Positions 59,567 through 64,000 of a stretch of 64,000 bases of DNA are shown piece by piece. Below the pieces are notes generated by a model. That model had not been told where the DNA came from. It worked only from the letters and a program-made list of their open reading frames with translations, and did no database searches. The position numbers and the translations under genes were made by a program. Each line of letters starts with the position of its first letter. Position 1 is the first letter of the stretch. Source of the stretch: a bacterium BMS3Bbin03 (lineage in GTDB: Bacteria; Zhuqueibacterota; JdFR-76; BMS3Abin05); the NCBI GenBank assembly GCA_002898015.1, contig BDTM01000128.1:225399-289398 (forward strand), written 5' to 3'.

Positions 59567-60778
59567 TTGACGAAGTTGGCAATAAATGGCGGAACTCCGG
59601 TTCGAACACGTCCGTTTCCTAAATGGCCCTTCTGGGATAAAGCCGAAATTCAGGAGCTGCTTGAAGTGATCGGAAGCAGCGTTTGGGGGATCGGCGGGGT
59701 GCAGGTACCGGCGTTTGAGAAAGCTTATGCCCATTACCATGAGGCCGCACATGGCATTCTCGTAAACAGCGGAACAACGGGCCTGGAAATCGCATTAAAA
59801 GCCGCAGGGATTGGCCCCGGCGATGAAGTTCTTGTGCCGGCTTACACCTTTGTGGCCACGGCCTCTGCCGTTTTGACTGTGGGCGCCACCGTACGCTTCG
59901 TGGATATTGATCCGGAAACGTATAATATGGATCCGGCTAAAATTGAAGCGGAAATAACCCCCGCGGCCAGAGCCGTTTTGCCTGTGGATTTTGCCGGACG
60001 TCCGGCAGATTACGACGCCATTTTGAAGCTCTCTGCCATGCACAATCTTCTTGTGATCGAAGATGCCGCACAGGCCTGGGGTGCGGAATGGAAAGGCAAA
60101 AAGGTGGGTGCCCTTGGATTGGCCGGGATGTTTAGTTTTCAATCATCCAAAAACATCACCTCCGGGGAAGCCGGCATTATTTTGACCAACGACGATGGGT
60201 TTGCCCGTCTGGCACGATCGTACATCAATTGCGGACGGGTGGAAGGGGGCCCCTGGTATGAACATCATTACGCGGGAGGAAATTACCGTCCGACGGAATT
60301 TCAGGCGGCCGTGCTCAAGGCGCAGTTGAATCGTTATGAGCCGTTATTAAAAAAACGGGAGCGGAATGCCCGTTATCTGGATGAACAGTTGGCCGGAATT
60401 AAGGGTATCGGTGTCATGCGGCTGGATCCCAGAATTACCCGTCAGGCCTATCATTTGTATATTTTTCGTTATAATCAGGAAGCCTTCGGGGAAATGCCGA
60501 AGCAGACATTCCTGAACACGCTTCGGGCGGAGGGTATTCCGGCGAGCGGCGGCTACGGCTGTCCGCTTTACAAGCAGCCGTTGTTTGTGAACAGGGCTTT
60601 TGGCCCGAAAGGGGCCCCGGTGGATGTGGGTATCGATTACACGAAATACGATTTGCCGGTCTCTGAAAAAGCCTGTGCCGAGGAGGCCGTCTGGCTGAAT
60701 CAGGAGACGCTGCTGGGAGAGACAGCCGATATGGCCGACATCGTGGAAGCCATTGTGAAAATTCAGAAAAACGTTTAA
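59567..60778 (+). CDS. DegT/DnrJ/EryC1-family aminotransferase
   Basis: A 403-residue PLP enzyme of the sugar aminotransferase family. The opening LAINGGTPVRTRPFPKWPFW is typical. The PLP lysine is Lys195 (FSFQSSKNITSGEAG), with LVIEDAAQAWGAEWKG supplying the Asp. It would transfer an amino group to a keto-sugar such as a keto-inositol or keto-uronic derivative. The only reasonable start is TTG at 59567, 15 nt after the heparinase-like gene. A second gene of this family begins at the right window edge with the same opening. Confidence 0.92.
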   Translation: MTKLAINGGTPVRTRPFPKWPFWDKAEIQELLEVIGSSVWGIGGVQVPAFEKAYAHYHEAAHGILVNSGTTGLEIALKAAGIGPGDEVLVPAYTFVATASAVLTVGATVRFVDIDPETYNMDPAKIEAEITPAARAVLPVDFAGRPADYDAILKLSAMHNLLVIEDAAQAWGAEWKGKKVGALGLAGMFSFQSSKNITSGEAGIILTNDDGFARLARSYINCGRVEGGPWYEHHYAGGNYRPTEFQAAVLKAQLNRYEPLLKKRERNARYLDEQLAGIKGIGVMRLDPRITRQAYHLYIFRYNQEAFGEMPKQTFLNTLRAEGIPASGGYGCPLYKQPLFVNRAFGPKGAPVDVGIDYTKYDLPVSEKACAEEAVWLNQETLLGETADMADIVEAIVKIQKNV

Positions 60779-60795
60779 TTGAGGTGAACCTTAAT

Positions 60796-61824
60796 ATGAC
60801 ATCGAAAGAACGCGTGGAAAAACTCACTGCCGGAGAGCCGATCGACCGGGTGCCGTTTGAGCCGGCGATTTACGAACACAAGGCATTTTTAATCGGGAAA
60901 ACCCCATCCGAAGTGGCGCGATCCGGGGAACTCCTTTATCAGGCGCTCCTGAAAGAACACATGCTTTACGGGGGTGATTTTTTAGTGGCGGGCCTGGATG
61001 TGTACAATGTGGAAGCGGAAGCCTTGGGAAGCACGGTACGGTTTTTCGACGGCAATGACGTCCCCGCCGTTTCCGAACCCATTCTTGAAGACCTGACCGG
61101 TGTGAAGAGGTTAACCGTGCCGGATCCTGAAACAGCGGGCCGAATGCCCCTTTTCCTCCGTGTGGCGGAAAAGCTGAACCGGGCGCTTGGCGATGAAGTT
61201 GTGATTCGCGGCGCCGTTTCCGGGCCCTTCTCGCTGGCTTCGGAACTTTTCGGAATGGAAAAGCTTCTGATGGAGACCTTCACGCATCCGGATTCTGTGG
61301 CAGGACTCCTCGAATTTTCAACACAAGTCATTCTTGCCTATGCGGACGCTTTTTTAGACCGCGGTGCGGGTGTCGTGGTGTTCGATTCCAGATGCGCGCC
61401 GCCGCTCATCTCACCGGGTCTGTACGAAACGACCGTCCTGCCGTTTCACAAAACAATCATGACGCATCTTAAAAATAGAAATCAGTCTGTTCGTGCTTTA
61501 ATTATCGGCGGCGATACGATTCCGATCGATCCGTTTTTGGCGAAAACCGGAGCCAATATTTTATTGGCCGATTTTACGGTGGATCCGGAAAAAGCGTTCG
61601 ATGCGGTTTCGGACAGAAGTATTATTTTACGCGCCAATTTAGATCCGTTTCAATTGCGATACGGAGATGCCCCGGAAATTGAAGAAACCTCCCGGCATCT
61701 TATCGAGAGGGGTCTTTCACACAGGCGTTTTATAATGGGGACGGGCGTCGTACCTTTCGATACCCCCCCGGAGCGGGTGAAAATTGTCAGAGATGCCGTG
61801 CTAAACTATGGGAGATGGCCGTGA
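60796..61824 (+). CDS. Uroporphyrinogen decarboxylase/MtaA-superfamily protein (copy 2)
   Basis: A 342-residue URO-D-fold protein: TSKERVEKLTAGEPIDRVPF at the start, VIRGAVSGPFSLASELFGME, and a C-terminal IMGTGVVPFDTPPERVKIV. The position of the MtaA zinc motif (HxCG) reads LIIGGDTIPIDP here, so the zinc ligands are missing. It is not a genuine haem-pathway decarboxylase by context. It may be a carrier-specific or non-methyltransferase derivative. GAGGTGA lies 8 nt before the ATG at 60796, favouring it over the GTG inside that site. It overlaps copy 3 by 10 nt. Confidence 0.83.
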   Translation: MTSKERVEKLTAGEPIDRVPFEPAIYEHKAFLIGKTPSEVARSGELLYQALLKEHMLYGGDFLVAGLDVYNVEAEALGSTVRFFDGNDVPAVSEPILEDLTGVKRLTVPDPETAGRMPLFLRVAEKLNRALGDEVVIRGAVSGPFSLASELFGMEKLLMETFTHPDSVAGLLEFSTQVILAYADAFLDRGAGVVVFDSRCAPPLISPGLYETTVLPFHKTIMTHLKNRNQSVRALIIGGDTIPIDPFLAKTGANILLADFTVDPEKAFDAVSDRSIILRANLDPFQLRYGDAPEIEETSRHLIERGLSHRRFIMGTGVVPFDTPPERVKIVRDAVLNYGRWP

Positions 61825-62843
61825 CAGAGACACAGACAGCGTTGGAACGGGTGAAGACCGTATTGGCACACGGTATTCCGGATCGCGTGCCGTTGAATTT
61901 TTTTGCCGGCTGGAATCCCGAAGTGCGGGCTAAAGTGGAAAACAGGTTTGGCTCTGTGGCGGCTTTTTCCGAAATGCTGCATATCGACATTTTCACCGGC
62001 GTCGTGCCGAATTTTCCCTGGACAAAATCCGCCAAAAACACAATAGACCTGAATGAGTTGTACAGGGCACCATTGATTAATCCCCTGAGTGATGAAATTG
62101 TGGAGACATCGGCCGATGCGGAGCTGTTTCTCACGGTTCGGGAGGCCGTCGAGCAGTACAGCGGCAAAAAAGCCGTTTTGGCGCACGTCTGGGGTGTGTT
62201 TGAATTGGTTCAGTTCCAACTGGGAATGGAGGAGATTCTTGTCAATCTGGCGCTGGAAAAGGAAAAGCTGGGCAGGCTTTTTATGCGATTGGCGGAATGG
62301 TCTGCGCGAACGGTGGAAAAGGCCGTTGAAGCGGGTGTGGATGGGATTGAATTGTCAGACGATTGGGGCCAGAACAATGTCCTTCTGTTTAATCCCAAAG
62401 ATTGGTGGAATTTGATTTTTCCTGCGGAGAAATTGATTGTCGAAGCGGCAAAGTCCGCAAATCTTCCCATTCTTCTGCACAGCGACGGAGATATTACCCA
62501 GGTGCTGGACGGCATTGTGGAAATGGGAGTGGATGCGCTCCATCCTGTGCAGGAATCTGCCGGAATGGATTTAAAATTGATGAAGGAAAAATACGGGGAC
62601 AAATTGAGCATTATGGGCGGACTGGACACGGCTGAAGCGCTCCCCTTTAAAAATGAAAATGAAATCCGGAAAGAAGTGGAACGTGTACTTGGAATCCTGA
62701 AGCCCGGGGGCGGTTATATTTTTTCGGGGTCGCACATGATTCAGGACGATGCCCGGCTGGAAGTGGTTGAAGCGGCTTACAAGCAGGCCTATGAAATGGG
62801 TTTTTATGATTTGGATCGTTCCAAAAAACAGGAGAAAAGATGA
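61815..62843 (+). CDS. Uroporphyrinogen decarboxylase/MtaA-superfamily protein (copy 3)
   Basis: A 342-residue URO-D-fold protein. ALERVKTVLAHGIPDRVPLN opens the domain, GVDGIELSDDWGQNN lies mid-barrel, and NLPILLHSDGDITQVLDG has His-Ser-Asp-Gly where MtaA has His-x-Cys-Gly: the His is kept and the Cys lost. The C-terminus KPGGGYIFSGSHMIQDDA is typical. It overlaps copy 2 by 10 nt and the hydrolase gene by 4 nt (ATGA), so three genes form one translational unit. It is unlikely to be hemE because such duplicate clusters sit in catabolic loci. Confidence 0.85.
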   Translation: MAVTETQTALERVKTVLAHGIPDRVPLNFFAGWNPEVRAKVENRFGSVAAFSEMLHIDIFTGVVPNFPWTKSAKNTIDLNELYRAPLINPLSDEIVETSADAELFLTVREAVEQYSGKKAVLAHVWGVFELVQFQLGMEEILVNLALEKEKLGRLFMRLAEWSARTVEKAVEAGVDGIELSDDWGQNNVLLFNPKDWWNLIFPAEKLIVEAAKSANLPILLHSDGDITQVLDGIVEMGVDALHPVQESAGMDLKLMKEKYGDKLSIMGGLDTAEALPFKNENEIRKEVERVLGILKPGGGYIFSGSHMIQDDARLEVVEAAYKQAYEMGFYDLDRSKKQEKR

Positions 62844-63598
62844 AACTATTTTACCGCACGATTATTGGAATCGGGATACTGGTGTTTTTGATTGGGGTTT
62901 TTCTTTTTGCGAAAAAAATGATCGTCCGGAATCGCTCGACTATGGTTTCTGTTACGATTCGGTCATCCGATAACTGGGAACTAAAAGGCAGCTACTATCG
63001 CCCGCTTCCGCCCATTAAGAAAGCCCCCGGTCTTCTGCTTTTACCCGCATTTAACGGCGATCGTAAAAGCTACGAAAAAACCGCGCCTTTTTTCCAGAAG
63101 AGAGGCTACGGGGTTCTGACAATCGATCTGCGCGACATGGGGGAAAGCAGGCAGAAGGGAAAGGTCAGTAATGTCCCTGATTTAAAGGGGATAGATGATG
63201 ATGTGCGGGCGGCAATTGACTTTTTAGGCGCACAAAAAGCCGTCGACAATCAGCAAATTGGGGTTCTGGCGGCAAGCACGGTCGGCGACGCGGCGGTTCT
63301 GGCCATCGATCACGACAGCCGGATAAAAGGGGTCGTCCTGCTTTCCGGTGCCTACGACTCGACGGCGGTTCACCTACTCGAATCAGCCGAATTTCCGCCG
63401 GCGCTCATTGTGGCAAGTTACGATGATAAAATTGCCACAAAGAATGCAAGTCTTTTAATGGGAAAATTACAAAACCCCAAAAGCAAGGTAAAATTATTTC
63501 TGAATGCCGGCCACGGGCTCAATATGTTCTGGTCCCCGAAAGGGCGGGAATTGGGCACGCTGGTGCTGAATTGGTTTGAAAAGTATGTGAAGGAATGA
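62840..63598 (+). CDS. Membrane-anchored alpha/beta-hydrolase-fold protein
   Basis: A 252-residue protein with an N-terminal signal anchor (TIIGIGILVFLIGVFLFA) and an alpha/beta-hydrolase core: PGLLLLPAFNGDRKSYEKTA, LTIDLRDMGESRQKG, and the putative nucleophile in GVLAASTVGDAA, where the usual GxSxG elbow reads A-A-S-T-V. The acid is probably in VASYDDKIA and the His in NAGHGLNMF. It faces the periplasm. Likely an esterase or deacylase acting on the same glycan or its ester groups; the altered elbow makes activity uncertain. Its ATG overlaps the preceding stop (ATGA). Confidence 0.8.
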   Translation: MKLFYRTIIGIGILVFLIGVFLFAKKMIVRNRSTMVSVTIRSSDNWELKGSYYRPLPPIKKAPGLLLLPAFNGDRKSYEKTAPFFQKRGYGVLTIDLRDMGESRQKGKVSNVPDLKGIDDDVRAAIDFLGAQKAVDNQQIGVLAASTVGDAAVLAIDHDSRIKGVVLLSGAYDSTAVHLLESAEFPPALIVASYDDKIATKNASLLMGKLQNPKSKVKLFLNAGHGLNMFWSPKGRELGTLVLNWFEKYVKE

Positions 63599-63721
63599 GA
63601 CGTGATTTCATTTATCGGCCATTGGCGTCAACCCAAAAAGATATTTGGAAAATCTTATTGATTGATTTGAATTGCCGCGCGCTTTAGAGTGTGGCTGTGG
63701 AATAAAAAAGCAAATCCAAAG

Positions 63722-63766
63722 GGGGTTTTAACCCCGGTTCCTTCGATCATTCGAGGTTAAAATCCC
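63722..63766. repeat. Inverted repeat (hairpin)
   Basis: GGGGTTTTAACC (63722-63733) pairs with GGTTAAAATCCC (63755-63766) at 11 of 12 positions. The loop carries TCGATCATTCGA, which can pair further. It resembles small palindromic intergenic elements; a bidirectional terminator is the alternative, but no T-tract follows. Confidence 0.6.
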
Positions 63767-63813
63767 GAAAATATGAGATGGATTGTAATCCGCGAGCTGA
63801 ATCTTGTGGAAAT

Positions 63814-63851
63814 CCTCCTTCGGCGGAGAGCTCCTCCTGCGGCGGAGAGCT
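63814..63851. repeat. Tandem 19-bp repeat
   Basis: CCTCCTTCGGCGGAGAGCT (63814-63832) and CCTCCTGCGGCGGAGAGCT (63833-63851) are adjacent and differ at one base. Each unit is partly self-complementary (CTCC with GGAG). Only two units are present, so it is not a CRISPR. Confidence 0.75.
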
Positions 63852-63965
63852 TCAGCTTAGGTGGACGCCAGTGGCTCAAAGCGGGAAATGTGCCGAAAAT
63901 CGAAATGAAATACATCTAAAATAAGTAAAGGCGTTTTGCAGCTTTAAAAATCGGAGATCAGAATT

Positions 63966-64000
63966 GTGGAAAAATTAGCGCTTTATGGGGGGCCTAAAAC
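63966..64000 (+). CDS. DegT/DnrJ/EryC1-family aminotransferase (3' partial, first codons only)
   Basis: GTG at 63966 starts a frame reading MEKLALYGGPKT up to the window edge. The pattern -KLAL-GG-P- is the characteristic N-terminus of DegT/DnrJ/EryC1 enzymes and matches the start of the gene at 59567 (TKLAINGGTPVRT). GGAG lies 9 nt upstream. Only 11 codons are visible. Confidence 0.6.
   Translation, partial: MEKLALYGGPK

Larger units (their letters stand above)
63599..63965. other. Intergenic region with structured repeats
   Basis: About 370 nt without a gene. It contains the inverted repeat at 63722-63766, an AGCTGAA (63795-63801)/TTCAGCT pair, and a tandem 19-bp repeat at 63814-63851. 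No convincing promoter, terminator or small gene was seen, although the GC-rich repeats could act in RNA. Confidence 0.55.

Noticed and set aside
60796..62843. hemE (uroporphyrinogen decarboxylase) of haem synthesis
   Set aside because: Three divergent copies lie in a carbohydrate/corrinoid locus without any other haem genes, so the superfamily name is safer.
63814..63851. CRISPR-like repeat
   Set aside because: Only two directly adjacent 19-bp units without spacers and no cas genes.

Overview
Organism. The window looks like an uncultured member of the FCB superphylum (a Calditrichota/KSB1-type lineage is my best guess). The indications are a TonB-dependent outer-membrane receptor with an N-terminal carboxypeptidase-regulatory-like domain, a PorV/PorQ-type barrel, a secreted protein with a FlgD/type-IX-like C-terminal sorting module, and heparinase-type secreted enzymes. 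Phylum assignment is inference. I see no rRNA, tRNA, CRISPR array, transposase or integrase.

Region 1 (1-25.6 kb, all + strand). A partial sigma-54 activator is followed by a ~520-nt intergenic stretch with a nested palindromic element and a near-consensus sigma-54 promoter (1324-1338). Downstream, 25 tightly packed genes run to 25626. First comes a degenerate receiver and an Rsb-like partner-switching set (STAS antagonist, serine kinase, GAF-SpoIIE phosphatase). Then a chemosensory set (CheW, short MCP, CheA with a receiver, receiver-less CheB, CheR-TPR, CheY, HDOD protein, divergent CheW). Then a type II secretion/type IV pilus-like machine (PilB, PilC, four prepilin-like proteins, a PilM-PilN fusion, PilO, PilP-like, lipoprotein secretin). 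Last come two histidine kinases, a response regulator and a receiver/zinc-ribbon/degenerate-GGDEF protein. No flagellar genes, retraction ATPase or prepilin peptidase are present, so the chemosensory genes probably govern the envelope machine rather than flagella.

Region 2 (25.7-29.2 kb, - strand). A lipoprotein of unknown function, then an operon of a primary-type sigma-70 factor, a short glycosyltransferase-9-like protein and a GAF-GGDEF diguanylate cyclase.

Region 3 (29.4-37.1 kb). A corrinoid methyl-transfer locus: MtaB-type methanol:corrinoid methyltransferase (- strand), then on the + strand a ROK kinase behind a strong sigma-70-type promoter, a homocysteine S-methyltransferase-type protein, a PocR-AraC regulator, a MtaC-type corrinoid protein and a RACo-type corrinoid reactivator.

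Region 4 (37.1-64 kb, + strand). A carbohydrate-utilisation locus: a divergent enolase-superfamily protein, an alcohol dehydrogenase, a flavoprotein, a Tat-exported class V aminotransferase-fold protein, a GxGYxYP-family protein, a sugar isomerase/epimerase, two heparinase II/III-like enzymes, a receptor / sorting-domain protein / PorV trio behind an unusual leader, an SDR, three uroporphyrinogen-decarboxylase/MtaA-superfamily proteins, a DegT-type aminotransferase, a membrane-anchored hydrolase and, at the edge, the first codons of a second DegT-type gene. Regions 3 and 4 together suggest uptake and breakdown of an acidic, possibly O-methylated glycan with a corrinoid route for the methyl groups; that link is inference from gene content.
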